Below, piece by piece: positions 8,076 through 19,461 of a stretch of 64,000 bases of DNA. Below the pieces are notes generated by a model, which saw only the letters and a list, made by a program, of their open reading frames with translations, was not told the DNA's origin and did not search any database. The DNA is taken from the NCBI GenBank assembly GCA_023014485.1, contig JAJOZX010000481.1:261001-325000 (forward strand), read 5' to 3'. A program made the translations under genes and the position numbers. This DNA is from Bathynomus jamesi. Taxonomy: Eukaryota; Arthropoda; Malacostraca; Isopoda; Cirolanidae. How positions within the stretch are numbered: the stretch's first letter is position 1; every line of letters begins with the position of its first letter.

Positions 8076-10848
8076 GGGGGCGGTCAGAACAGGGGAGGCT
8101 CCCTCCGTGCAATGCTTTTTAATGCTAGGTCGATCAGGAACAAGTTTGGCGAGCTACGGGCGCTCTTAGCATCAGAATACCAGGATATCGTTGCTATCAC
8201 CGAGTCCTGGATTCATACTGATCGTAGGGACTACGTTGGGGAGTTCGAAATTCCCGGGTATAGAATGTTTCGCAAAGACCGCACCCGTGGGGAGGGGGGT
8301 GGGGTACTAATATACGTCAGGGACACGTTGAGTCCAGTTGACTGCCAGTTCCGGTCGGAACGGGAGCTGCTTGGCGTCGATCTGAACGTGGGAGGGACGA
8401 ACTATAGGTTAATCTTGGTGTACAGACCTCCGTATCTCCTCCTCGAGGAGGATACAGCCCTGTACACCGAACTCAGTAGCCTGCTAGGGGATAGGGTGTG
8501 TGTAGTTTTAGGAGACTTCAACTGTCGCTGCATAAAGTGGGAAAACAGGACTGCCGATGCTGAAGGGAGGAGGCTAGTTGACTTTGCTGATGAGAACTTC
8601 CTCACTCAGTGGATCAACGAGCCTACACGAGGCGAAAGCGTTCTAGACTTAGTATTCACGACCGAAGACAACCTCGTCACTGGCCTCACCGTTGACGAAT
8701 CATTGGGCGGGAGTGATCACGGTCTTATTAGGTTCCGTGTGTGCGTCCCTCGGGTGAAGCGTAGTAACTCGAGAGGCAGTAAGCTCGATCTCCGGCGGGC
8801 GAACTTTGTTAGCCTCAGGGATAGCGTAGGAGAGATGGGGTTAGAGGTTGGCGGCGATGTTGAGGGAGTGTGGAGTGCATTCCGGGACGAGTTTATGGTG
8901 CTGCAGTCTGCAAACATACCCTCAAAACCGGTCACCCCTGCTTCAACGCAGCCTAAGTGGTTCAATCCTGACATCGCTTCGGCTATCCGAAATAGGAAAG
9001 TAGCGTATAGGAGGGCGAAGGCCAATCGTTCCCACGAGAACACTGAAGCGTATGTCCGACTGTGTAGGGAAGTGAAGGCGAAGGTTAGGCTAGCGAAACG
9101 TAACGAAGAACTACGGGTGGCAAGCCTCTGCAAGGGGAACCCTAAGGAATTCTTCAGTTATGTTAATAGTAGAAAGCCCATTAGAAGCATGATAGGTCCG
9201 TTAAAGGATGGAAGCGGCGTTCTGCGGACCTCCGACGCGGACATCGCTAATGTGCTTAATGAGTACTTTGCGGGAGTGTTCACCAGGGAGGATACCCGCG
9301 TCATCCCCGAGCCAGGCGTGAGGCACGAAGGTGCTGGCCTGGATAGTGTTAGATGTACCGCGACAGTCGTTGCCGCTAGAATAGACAAACTGAGCGCGTT
9401 TAAGGCTCCTGGGCCAGACCAGTTTCTCCCCAGAGTGTTGCGAGAAGTGCGCGACCAGGTGGCTCCCCACCTGGCTACAGTCTTCAACAAATCGTTGGAG
9501 ATGGGCCAGGTGCCTGGTGACTGGAGGGAAGCCAACGTGACCCCTATCTTTAAGAAAGGGGATCACGAAAGTCCAGGGAACTATCGTCCCATTAGTCTCA
9601 CTTCAGTTGTAGGTAAATTATTAGAAGGGATAATAGCTGATAGGATCGTTGACCATTTGGATTCCTACAAGCTGCTTGGGGACTCCCAACATGGGTTTAG
9701 ACGGCATAGGTCGTGTCTCACCAACTTGCTCGAGTTTTTCCACGTCATGTTGAGTGAGTACGATAAGAGTAGGGCGATTGATATACTTTATCTCGACTTT
9801 CAGAAAGCCTTTGATAAGGTACCTCACCGCCGGCTAATGGCGAAAGTGCGCGCGCTGGGTATCGGTGGGGAAATAGGTAGGTGGATTGAAAACTGGCTGA
9901 GGAATAGGCGGCAGAGGGTGGTAATTAAAGGGGCTAGTTCGGGTTGGGCCTCGGTCACTAGTGGGGTTCCTCAGGGTTCCGTTTTGGGGCCGCTGTTGTT
10001 TATCATTTACATAAATGATATCGACGGTGGCATCGTCAGTCAGATCGCCAAATTCGCTGATGACACCAAGCTTGGGGCCAATGTTGGGACGCCCGAAGCG
10101 ATCGAGGAACTGCGTGCGGACCTAGGTAGGATAGGAGAGTGGTCCGAAAAATGGCAAATGCCGTTTAACTTGGGTAAATGCAAAGTGATGCACATTGGCT
10201 ACGCCAATCCCAAGTCGGACTACTCGATGTTGGGTAGTAATATCGAGGTGACTGATTTAGAAAAGGACTTGGGTGTGCTAATTAGCAGCGATCTTAAGTT
10301 TACGAAACAGTGTGTAGAGGTGGAAAAGAAAGCCCAGAAACTATTGAGTTATATCAGGAGGCAATTTCAGTTTCGGAACAAGGAGATTGTGCTCTCACTG
10401 TACAATTCCCTTGTTCGGCCGCACCTGGAGTATGCTGTGCAGTTCTGGTCGCCCACCCTCAGGAAAGATATTGAGAGGCTGGAGCGAGTGCAGGCGAGGG
10501 CCACAAAGTTAATCCCTTCCGTTAGGCATATGGGCTACAATCGACGGTTACGCGCCCTGAACTTGTTTTCGCTTGAAACTCGGAGGCTGCGCGGTCAACT
10601 GATCGAGGTTTTCAAGCTCTTACGCGGGTTCAACGATGTCGATTTAAGAAGTATGTTTAGTTTAAATGATAACCCAACTCGCAACAATGGTTGGAAGTTG
10701 GATTTGAAACGGTTTAGGACTAGTGTGTGGGAATTACTTTACGTATAAGATCTGTGACACATGGAACAGGTTACCTTCGGAAGTTGTGAACAGTTCCTCT
10801 GTGGATCAGTTCAAGAAAAGGGTAGACGAAATCTTGCACACTATTTGA
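8076..10848 (+). pseudogene. CR1-type LINE ORF2: AP endonuclease and reverse transcriptase
   Basis: This protein nicks target DNA and reverse-transcribes the element RNA at the nick. The open frame begins after a TAA at 8073; the first Met is at 8112. The endonuclease shows FNARSIRNK, ITESW, LGDFNC and GGSDHGL. The RT shows APGPDQFLPRVLRE, NYRPISLTSVVGKLLEG, YLDFQKAFDKVPH, GVPQGSVLGPLLF, YINDI and FADDTKLG (catalytic DD). The main frame ends at 10748, but a single-base shift near 10728 restores NYFTYKICDTWNRLPSEVV to a stop at 10848, giving about 910 residues. Apart from that shift the catalytic motifs are complete, so this is a recently active copy. The upstream split by the Academ element would abolish normal expression. 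Confidence 0.92.
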
Positions 10849-10855
10849 GTGTGTA

Positions 10856-11011
10856 AAGACATTTAGGACCTCAGTCTGCGGAAATTTCTTTTCCTATAAA
10901 ATAGTTAATATCTGGAACCAACTTCCCTCAGAGGTTGTTTCCAGTCAAAGTGTAAATGTGTTTAAAAATAGGCTAGACAAAGTACTGAATACTCTCATAG
11001 TTCAAGACTAA
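10856..11011 (+). pseudogene. Second copy of the CR1 ORF2 terminal peptide
   Basis: Directly after the ORF2 stop, a frame reading FRTSVCGNFFSYKIVNIWN, then QLPSEVVSSQSVNVFKNRLD to a TAA at 11009 repeats the terminal segment just upstream (FRTSVWE...YKICDTWNRLP). The peptides are clearly related but diverged. It may be a 5'-truncated copy of a related LINE inserted at the tail, or an ancient tandem of the terminal segment. Bases 11012-11350 beyond it show nothing recognisable. Confidence 0.65.
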
Positions 11012-11532
11012 AACATAAGAAAACTCTGCAGGAGATCGCTTGCACGGTGTCTCTGTGAGCAAACTAAATATAGAGCTATTTATATATTCTCCACTTTCCT
11101 GTAAAATTTCCTTGGCTACTTTTCCAGGGTCAAGGTATTTTCTTCAACCTTTTTCCGTACCTGCCTCTGGCAGGGAGGGAGCGGAGGGTGGGGAGAGAGC
11201 CTTCTACTTTTCTATCCAGTTTTCTACTACTGCTAGGATAGTTGAAAGAAAAATAAACTTTTACAAAATTTTCCCTGGCACCCGTTGCCAATGGTACCTC
11301 CTCGGTATGGGCCGCAAGGACTTTTGAGGTACTTCTTTTCCTTGTAACTCCTTGTAACATACTCTTTTCAATAATCGCCACCCCAATGTTGATCTTTTCA
11401 ACTATATCCTCCCCAAAGTTTAAACTCTGCAAATTAATCAAAATAAGATAAGAAAACAATAACAAAAAATTTATTATTTATTGCAAACATATAATAAAAA
11501 GAGAACGATTATTATTTACACAGGATAAAATT

Positions 11533-11672
11533 TGAATGCCCGGTTCGGTCAACTGTACGCCCTTGACGATTGGTTAGATTTAGTCGTGATATTTGCGTTA
11601 GTTTTAACTAAAATATCACGACTAAACTTAACCAATCGTCAAGGGCGTACAGTTGACCTAACCGGGCATTCA
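11533..11672. repeat. Palindromic repeat (GCCCGGTTAGG family), copy 1
   Basis: Left arm from TGAATGCCCGGTTCGGTCAA through CGCCCTTGACGATTGGTTAG and GTCGTGATATTTGCG; the right arm is its near-perfect inverse, ending CTAACCGGGCATTCA. Each arm is about 68 bp with a centre of a few bases. Shorter repeats of AACCTAACCGGGCATT follow at 11674-11728. Confidence 0.92.
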
Positions 11673-11726
11673 ATGAACCTAACCGGGCATTGAATTAACT
11701 TAACCGGGCATTCAGTTGACCTAACC

Positions 11727-11730
<4 letters not shown>

Positions 11731-11777
<47 letters not shown>

Positions 11778-11808
11778 ATATATATATGTATATGTATATA
11801 TATATATA

Positions 11809-11886
<78 letters not shown>

Positions 11887-11907
11887 CACGGTGTGTGTGT
11901 GTATATT

Positions 11908-11939
<32 letters not shown>
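11731..11939. repeat. Compound TA/GT microsatellite
   Basis: About 210 bp of alternating TA and GT tracts between two palindromic repeats. Apparent reading frames here (YIYIYI, VCVCVC) are not genes. Confidence 0.95.
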
Positions 11940-11960
11940 CGAAACCTACGGTGAAATTAT

Positions 11961-12097
11961 TGAATGCCCGGTTAGGTCAACTGTACGGCCTTGACAATTG
12001 GTTAGGTTTAGTCGTGATATTTTCGTTGAAACTAAAATATCACGACTAAACCTAACCAATCGTCAAGGGCATACAGTTGACCTAACCGGGCATTCAA
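11961..12097. repeat. Palindromic repeat, copy 2
   Basis: Same 70-bp-arm palindrome: TGAATGCCCGGTTAGGTCAA to CCTAACCGGGCATTCAA, with the centre near TTTCGTTGAAACTAAAATAT. It forms a higher-order inverted pair with copy 1, since ACACAGGATAAAATTTGAAT before copy 1 mirrors TCAAATTTTATCCTATGT after this copy. Confidence 0.9.
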
Positions 12098-12590
12098 ATT
12101 TTATCCTATGTAAATAATGGTTCTCTCTAAACCGGAAATATGATAGAATATAATAGAATTTTCAAGATATGTATCTTATATACATATCTTAAAAATTCTA
12201 TTATGTAAATAAGATAAGTAAAACCTGTTAAATTATCTCCCCCCTAATATTGACCTTTTAAACTATGTCCCCCCCTCTCTGAAGTTGGGGGGAGGAAATA
12301 GTTTAAAAGATCCGGGGTTTCATTATAAAGTTCAGAGAATGCGCTTTTTTGCCGTATATAATGATTATTTTTTTCGAATTTCATTCGCATTAGGATTTTA
12401 ATTAAAAAAACTGAATCAAATTACTACTACTACATGCTACTTCAGAATTTTACATACCCAATTAACTCAGGTTAACCTAAAGTAACCTAACCTAAGCTGA
12501 ACCGAAAACAACATCTACAGCAAAGTAGTAGTTTTTTCCTTGTAGGAAGAAAATCATACAAAAGATAGCACCGAATAGGAGCGAACGTAA

Positions 12591-13497
<907 letters not shown>

Positions 13498-13675
13498 GAA
13501 AATGAAAATGAAAAGGTTTATTGGCAGACTATATTCCATTTGACAAATATTATTAATACAATGACAGTTCACATACTAAGGATAGAAATATATACAAGTG
13601 ATTAGAAATAATACTGTAATGTCGAAGTGGAGCTACAGACAGACTTTTTCGTACCAAGAATTCCATAGCTTAGAG

Positions 13676-14431
13676 CAGTGGTCTCCAAACTTTTTTGATC
13701 ATGCACCCTTTAATCAGCAAAAATAAATAACACGCACCCCTAATGAACCTGAAGATTATATATATATTTTTTTTAAATAGATAATATATATCCTGTCATT
13801 ATTTACAAGTAAGTTAATAGTATGTAACAGAAATACGATAGGGTGAAGAATTGAAGATATACTTACCAATATAATTTAATGAGAACAATGTGGCTGACTG
13901 TGCTTCATAATTTCTGAAAATCTTGGTTTGGCACTTTGTGATACAGCGATTCGAAGGTCCGGTTCCAAGTTCAGTTTATTTCGATTCTTGGTTTTAATAC
14001 CTATCATAGCAGAAAAAGACACCTCACACAGATATATAGATCCAAATGGAAGGAGCGCATCGTTCGCTGCGCTTACTAAATCTGGGTACTCAGTTTTTAA
14101 TCCAATCCACCAATTGTGCATAGTTTTCTGTTGAAATTCGGTTCGTAAACTTGTATCTTCCTTGATGTCACTCAACTGTTATTTTACAAAATAATGCGGC
14201 GATCTCGAATTGTGATATTTAGTTTGCTAAATTTTAATCGCAAGTAAGCGATATCGCGGATACTATCTCGCAAATTCTTAGGAATGACTTTGTTACCGAG
14301 TATTTTCTTTCTCGGTCATCTTCTTGAAATTCAAAAACTTTCTACAAAAAAAACAATGATAAATCAGAATCATCAAATTTTCTTCGCGCACTCCCTAGAT
14401 CGGAAGGCGCACCCCACTTTGGAGACCACTG
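13676..14431 (-). mobile_element. Internally deleted hAT element with 8-bp target duplication
   Basis: Starts CAGTGGTCTCCAAA and ends TTTGGAGACCACTG. Both sides carry the direct repeat GCTTAGAG (13668-13675 and 14432-14439), the 8-bp duplication diagnostic of hAT. The 756-bp element keeps only the end of the transposase. Confidence 0.95.
13876..14175 (-). pseudogene. hAT transposase C-terminal fragment (ZBED5/SCAND3-like)
   Basis: The frame reads FWW-like NWWIGLKTEYPDLVSAAND, then CEVSFSAMIGIKTKNRNKLN and LEPDLRIAVS. This is the C-terminal signature of the ZBED5/FAM200-type hAT transposases, where E-x-x-FS-M and K-K-RN-L sit in the last part of the catalytic domain. Everything upstream is deleted. 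It lies inside a 756-bp hAT element with an intact target duplication, so it moved as a non-autonomous copy. Confidence 0.82.
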
Positions 14432-14439
14432 GCTTAGAG

Positions 14440-15535
14440 GATAAATGGCAGGACTCATGGATAGCTTGCATAATCGGGTTGGTTGATTTTTTAATTCTTT
14501 GCATTAGACTGTATTGAGCACATCTTGTTACCTCCGGGAACCTCGGGACATTGCGGGTAGCAAACATTTGCGAAGCTGAGCATCTCGGGGGTAATTTATG
14601 TAAGAGTCTAAAAGGGTGCTACTGTAGTATGCGGTCTACCGACGATTGGTTAGGTTTAGTCATGATATTTTCGTTAAAACTAACGAAAATATCATGACTA
14701 AACCTAACCAATCGTCAAGGGCGATTGACAATGGGATGTAAACAAACAATTAGTAAACAAGATAAGAAGCTATAATTAAAAGGTAGACCGCCGAATCGTA
14801 GGTAGACCGCATACTACAGTAGCACCGTCTAAAAGACCTGTTGTACAGCAAATTTAGGGTTCTGCCAGAACCTTTTTTATAATTCACCCAGAGTTGCTGT
14901 CCGTATATATTACTGCAGAAAGTACGAAAGAGAGTGTCTTTAGCTTCACTTGTACAAAATCGAAAGTTCTTTATAGTCATATTCGCTTTAGCACACAGGC
15001 TTCGAGATTGTTTTCTTATATCCGAGTCATCACTCAAGGAGCTGGTAATAGTTTGACCCAAATACTTAAACTCATGTACTTCCTCAATTACTTCACCATT
15101 CATTTTAAACCTTATATCAGCTGGCTGACTACAGCTTTTAGGATGAAATTGCATAACCTTAGTTTTTGTAACATTAAAAAGAATAATATCATGTTTCTGA
15201 GAATACACTTCGCAGACTTTTAGTAGCCGATCCAGACCTTTAACAGAGGGACTTATTAACACCATATCATCAGCATAAACTAAGTTATTTATCCTTGTGT
15301 TATCTATACAACATCCCATTGTTGCCTCATTAATTGAAGCAATATACATCCGTTAATATGTACATGGGAACCTTCCTGTCTTCTAGTTTTTCAAATAAAA
15401 TATTGTGGTTCACCCTATCATATGCCTTACTTATATCTAGGAAACAGCTATAAATAGTTGAATTACTGTCAATGTATTTAGATATTATTTCTTTCAGTAC
15501 ATAGATACACAAGTCAGTTGAGTGGGACCTTTTAA
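14440..15535 (-). pseudogene. LINE B reverse transcriptase, degenerate
   Basis: Reading leftward: YSCFLDISKAYDRVNHNILF (RT motif A with catalytic Asp) at about 15440; then a deletion removes the PQGS region; then NNLVYADDMVLISPS (catalytic ADD) at about 15275; then FKYLGQTITSSLSDDSDIRK (thumb) and YGQQLWVNYKKGSGRTLNLL. After the MITE the tail continues as MFATRNVPRFPEVTRCAQYS and ending NPIMQAIHESC, matching NRNVWSLPEVTRRTQYSILR of the plus-strand fragment at 42867. The endonuclease is missing. The clade is uncertain; the YADDMVLISPS style is not CR1. Confidence 0.85.
14615..14826. mobile_element. MITE with 9-bp target duplication carrying the palindrome core
   Basis: TIRs read GGTGCTACTGTAGTATGCGG with TCTACC next, inverted at the other end. 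GTCTAAAAG flanks both sides (14606-14614 and 14827-14835). A 9-bp duplication suggests the Mutator/MULE type. Bases 14640-14719 are the same GATTGGTTAGGTTTAGTC palindrome seen elsewhere in the window, here without its GCCCGG outer part. Confidence 0.9.
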
Positions 15536-15538
15536 AAC

Positions 15539-15540
<2 letters not shown>

Positions 15541-15606
<66 letters not shown>

Positions 15607-15897
15607 GCTCGCTAAGAAAATCCTTGAACTACTGATTAAGGTTGATAACAAAAAGGGAACAGATGCGTAGTAGTTAATTAATGAAATAACATGCGCCTTT
15701 GGCTGGCGGTCTCTGATTGCTTCTGGCATGGTACTCGCTCCGAGTGAGGGTTCTTGTGAAGGAATCTCGAGTGGAGGTGCGATGTGATGTCATTTATCTT
15801 CATCGCGGCTGTGTCGATGGAACAATGGGCTCCTTGTGAGGTAGAAGTCGTGAACGTATCGCGTCGCTGTAGCTATATATATATATATATGTACGAG

Positions 15898-15930
<33 letters not shown>

Positions 15931-16200
15931 CTTTTAAAGTGAAATCATCGTTTTCCGAGAGTTTGCCCGATTTTATCGCAATTTCAGGGATTATTTGAGA
16001 ACACTTGATTAGGTAACGGGGATAGAAGGATCTGTTCGGTCTCGTTGCGTTCTCTATCACCGAGTGATCTATGACGTAAGCATTTCAAGCAATAAATAAT
16101 GTTTTCTTTTTGGATCTCGTTCATTTTAGTAGGGCAGCAGTACTGAAATGATTCGCATACGTGTGGTTTGCTCTCTAAAGGAAATAAGTAGCAAATGAAA
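15541..16200. other. TA tracts and unassigned sequence
   Basis: Bases 15541-15606 are TA microsatellite, with short TA and GT tracts at 15873-15930. The remaining sequence to 16200 has mixed composition and no frame or repeat that I recognise. Confidence 0.5.
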
Positions 16201-16205
16201 GAAAA

Positions 16206-16362
16206 TAAAACTTATAATCTCTCGTAATTTATATATTAATTATAATACTGTATATATACTCTAGAATTAAAATAGTATTTTTATAAATATAAATTGGTTG
16301 TCATGGTAAATAAAACTTATAATCTCTCGTAATTTATATATTAATTATAATATATATATATA
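16206..16362. repeat. Tandem duplication of about 105 bp at the insertion site
   Basis: AAAACTTATAATCTCTCGTA with its following TTTATATATTAATTATAATA occurs at about 16207 and again at about 16311. The second unit is cut by the transposon at 16364 and resumes at 19454 with ATATATACTCTAGAATTAAA and TTGGTTGTCATGGTAAA. The duplication therefore came before the transposon insertion. Confidence 0.85.
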
Positions 16363-16363
16363 C

Positions 16364-19300
16364 TAGGGTGACACTTATTTTCGAAAGTTTGAATTTTTAT
16401 CGGGACGGGCGCGTTTCTGGTTCCATTTTGTCAAAAAATATCGTGTGTAAAATATTTTTGAAATAAAACAATATTTAGAACTGCCTCAATACGGTCAAAG
16501 TTTGTATATTTTCTCGAAAAGTAGAAATTTTAGATCATGATGTTCTATGCCTCTAGCAAATAAAATATCACTTCTAGTTTGTTCAAGCTACTAATCTTGA
16601 CCTAAAACATATATCTGGACTTCATACTTTCAACTCTAGGTCCCCCTCAACTCGAGTATTAGCCCCTCAAGGGGGGGGGGGTATCATGGGCGCCCATCTC
16701 CCTCTCATTGTTGCCTACTTTGCAGAGGTCACGGTGGACTTGCGGGCGGTTGGGAAGTCACAGCGGTGCTTCTCGACCACTTGTAAGAGGAACTGCCTTT
16801 GGTCTTCACTCTTGGTAAGGGCCAGGTTGAAAGACTGCATCAACGCCACCCCGCGCTCCGCGAAGTCATTGACAACTTGAAGGGCCTGGACTCGGCGGGA
16901 TGCGGCGATGAAGGCTGGGTCCGTCCGCCACTCCTCCGGATCCTTGAGCAGGAAGGCGGTGCTGATGTCCAGAACCTTGAAGAACTCCTTTGATGTAGTC
17001 GTTGTGAACTTGGCCAATGTATTGTTGGCGATTGAGGCGGTGGACAGGTCCACATTGATACGCCGCGGGGATCCTCCGATCCTTCCTCTTCTTCCATCGC
17101 TTTAATCATCTCCCGCTTTGTCGCCAAGTCGATACCCTCGTCGAAGATGGCCAGGGTGACGAGGCGCTCGCTCAAGTACCATAGGTGCCTGGCGAAGACT
17201 GTCGCCGTCGCCTTGGCCACCGCTGAGTCCGGATAATAGACGAGGGCCTTGAGCAGCGCGAGGTCCGCGGCTGGGGCCGTTGCCGGGAGCGGCGCTTTGT
17301 ACCAGGCCGTCAGTAGATGGACACGGCGAAGATGGTGAATCGCCGGATTCCAGCCGCTTCGCCTGACGACATCTGAAACTGTTCCCGGAACAGGAACAGT
17401 TTGATGGCATAGATGACTTTTGCCATCCAGCGCGCGCGATGGAAGGCGCTGGGACGAGCGAACCGGGCACCCCGCTTGTTCGGACCGCCCAGCACAATTA
17501 CAGAGAGCTCCAGAAGTTCCCTGTAGTCATCACGTGGATGTTGACCGTCGAGGAGGCGGCTGAATTCGATCAGCAGGTCGTCGCGGGCGTCCTTCAGGTG
17601 CTGCGGCATGGTTCCATCCTCGAAGGGCTTCGCTTTGGTTTGATCGATGAAGTCCCACTGGGCGGCGAATCGTTTGAACAGGAGGATGTCAGGACCAGTA
17701 GAGGGACCGAGGCACGCCGTGAATGCCTTCTCGCACACCAGTTCGTGGATGTGGTGGCGGCAAGCCAAATGAAGCACTGTCTTCTCGAGTTTCTGCTCAA
17801 TGATATAGCAAGCTCCTCCTGAGAGTCCTGTGTTTGAGGCGGTGGTGTCAAAAGAGAGGGCACAGATCCGTCCCTTGATGTCCCAATCCTCGAGGGCAGA
17901 GAGGACGGCTTCCGCCATGGCGCGGCCGGTGCCGTCGGGGATGCTGGGCACAGCCAGAAGCTTGTCGACGTTCTCCCCAGACACCAGAACTGGAAGGCGA
18001 TCTTCAGCAGGGCCTCCGTCAGCCGCTGGTACGATTTTCCCGTCCCAGTGAACTGTCAGCGGCACAGTAGGATGGAAGGCTGCCTTCATTTCCGCTGCTG
18101 CCATAGCACGGAACTTTGCTCGGTCGCGGCGGGAGGATTCGCGGTTCAAGACCAGCTCCTCAGGGTCGTGGCCCAAGCTCCTCGCAGCCGCCGACAGCAA
18201 AAAAACACCTTCTCGGTCGGTAAGTTTCGTCCGATCCATCGCTGCGGAGAGATCAGGGGTGATCATCTTTTTCGACGCGCGGAATCGCTTGGGTGGTAAA
18301 GGGTCGTAGATGCTTCTGCATTCGACGTGGACGGGCCCGGAGAGAGAGCTCTTCCTCTTCTTCTCGGCGACGACGCCGTGTCGGTGACCGAGTCGGGCTG
18401 CTTGCACCTGAGCTGGAGCTCGATGCCAGTTCGACGAGTTCTTCTCGGCTCTCTCTGTTCGCCCTTTCATCATCTTGCCGGCGGCTCCTTTCCGCTTCCT
18501 GTCTCCTCGCACGCTCCTCCTCAGTGTGCAGCGTCATGTCACGTGTGGAGGAGATGCGGCCGCGCCGCACCTCGGCCCTTTGTCCCGTCAGGAACTCCCT
18601 GTCCTCTTCGATTGTGATCATCGACATCGCCTGTTCGTGTGCGATGTCGAAGAGGCGGTCAAGGGATGAGAGGAACTCGGCCTCGTTCCTGATTTGGGTC
18701 ACAGTGCGCCGTTTCGAGTTCTTGTTCAGAGCCCGCCACTTCTCGTACATTCGGAGAACCTTGTCCCTTGCGCGTTGGTCTTTCTGCGTAGGAATACGGG
18801 ACCGCTCCCAGAATTCCTTGACTGCGGTCACTGTCTCAGCGGCTGCTTCCTTGATCGGCTTCTTGACGTCAAGGTGAAGGTGGAAAAAGTACTGAAGCGC
18901 CTGCTTTCCCGTAGGCAGCATGCTTCCTGTGATGCTGTGGTCCACGGTCCCCAGGAGATAGACTGCTGTTTTAGATCTTGTTGCCGAAGCCATCACGTCG
19001 TTTCAGAACTCAGTGAAAAAGAGAATGAAACACTGTTAGTGTTGGCAAAACTCGTCCCAACCCATTTTCTACTTAGAATAACATGTTCTTTCGCCTGTAT
19101 CAATATTTGGATAAACTCGTGTTACACCCTGTATAATACCTCATTTTAGTCTTCTGTACACCAGTGCGGAAGACTAAACCAACGACTCTGACCGTCCGTC
19201 TGTCTGTCTGTTATCATTTTTCAACTCAGAAACTACAGCAGCTATCGAAACGAAAACTGACATGATAACAGAACGCCATGAGTACTTTTCGACAAAAAGT

Positions 19301-19453
19301 ATAAACTTTGACCTCGTTGAGGCAGTTCTAATTATTATTTTATTTCAAAGATATTTTACACACAATGTTTTTAGACGGAATGACACCAGAAATGCGCCCG
19401 TCCTGATAGAAATTCCCAAAAAATGAAAAACACCCCAAATAAGTGGCACCCTA
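16364..19453 (-). mobile_element. hAT-like DNA transposon, 3.1 kb, 8-bp target duplication
   Basis: Ends are TAGGGTGACACTTATTT and AAATAAGTGGCACCCTA. ATATATAC flanks both sides (16356-16363 and 19454-19461), within a target whose uninterrupted copy exists at 16206-16310. Inverted similarity extends about 200 bp inward (GGGACGGGCGCGTTTCTGG / CCAGAAATGCGCCCGTCCT; AGAACTGCCTCAA). The coding region is GC-rich in an AT-rich setting. A broken transposase gene fills it on the minus strand. Confidence 0.93.
16715..18996 (-). pseudogene. hAT-like DDE transposase with charged N-terminal region, three frameshifts
   Basis: The ATG at 18996 opens a frame (MMASATRSKTAVYLLGTVDH) with helical, Arg/Glu-rich sequence and a Ser-rich run to about 18340. 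A frame change leads to KRFRASKKMITPDLSAAMDR and the catalytic region: PLTVHWDGKIVP (candidate D1), ALSFDTTASNTGLSGGACY (D2) and LACRHHIHELV (the C-H insert typical of hAT and relatives). A second change near 17310 leads to LTAWYKAPLPATAP. A third near 17070 leads to VNDFAERGVALMQSF (candidate catalytic Glu). The layout fits an RNase-H-fold hAT-like transposase of about 740 residues. The N-terminal region lacks an obvious BED finger. I do not know a name for this family. Confidence 0.75.
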
Positions 19454-19461
19454 ATATATAC

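Larger units (their letters stand above)
2364..11011 (+). mobile_element. CR1-type non-LTR retrotransposon, interrupted
   Basis: Removing the 2589-8072 transposon and one TA rejoins an ORF1 tail (2364-2585) to ORF2 (8076-10848). ORF2 carries endonuclease and reverse transcriptase domains. There is no poly(A) tail; instead the end contains two successive copies of the CR1-like terminal peptide coding sequence (to 10848 and to 11011). The CR1/Jockey placement rests on the YINDI, FADDTKLG and WNRLP signature peptides. Confidence 0.8.
11355..12320. mobile_element. Palindrome-bearing repeat element, copy A
   Basis: The stretch from AACATACTCTTTTCAA onward matches 43295-43660 closely, including CACCCCAATGTTGATCTTTT, AAACTCTGCAAATTAA and the poly(TTATT) leader. 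Its right edge, GGAGGAAATAGTTTAAAAGATCC (12291 onward), is the inverse of the left edge of the second copy, GATCTTTTAAACTATTTCC at 43269. The family therefore has inverted ends. It contains two copies of the 70-bp-arm palindrome around a TA/GT microsatellite. No coding sequence is seen. Confidence 0.6.
13498..15540 (-). mobile_element. Non-LTR retrotransposon fragment (LINE B), minus strand
   Basis: RT motifs run right to left from 15535, and the C-terminal part and 3' UTR follow down to about 13498, where the minus strand ends in a CATTTTCATTTTC tract. Two elements interrupt it: a hAT at 13676-14431 and a MITE at 14615-14826, each with clean target duplications. A 3' fragment of the same family occurs at 42843-43260 on the plus strand. 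Confidence 0.75.

Noticed and set aside
11731..11994. Open frames rich in Tyr-Ile and Cys-Val
   Set aside because: They are translations of TA and GT microsatellites. The same applies at 12487-12771, 40046-40300, 44226-44542, 57718-57972 and 61045-61445.
11533..12097. A CRISPR-like or telomeric reading of the repeated GGTTAGG words
   Set aside because: The words belong to palindrome arms with no regular spacing or spacers, and there is no tandem TTAGG array.
17439..19149. Plus-strand frames of up to 194 codons across the GC-rich region
   Set aside because: They are antisense shadows of the minus-strand transposase; only the minus strand shows conserved catalytic motifs.
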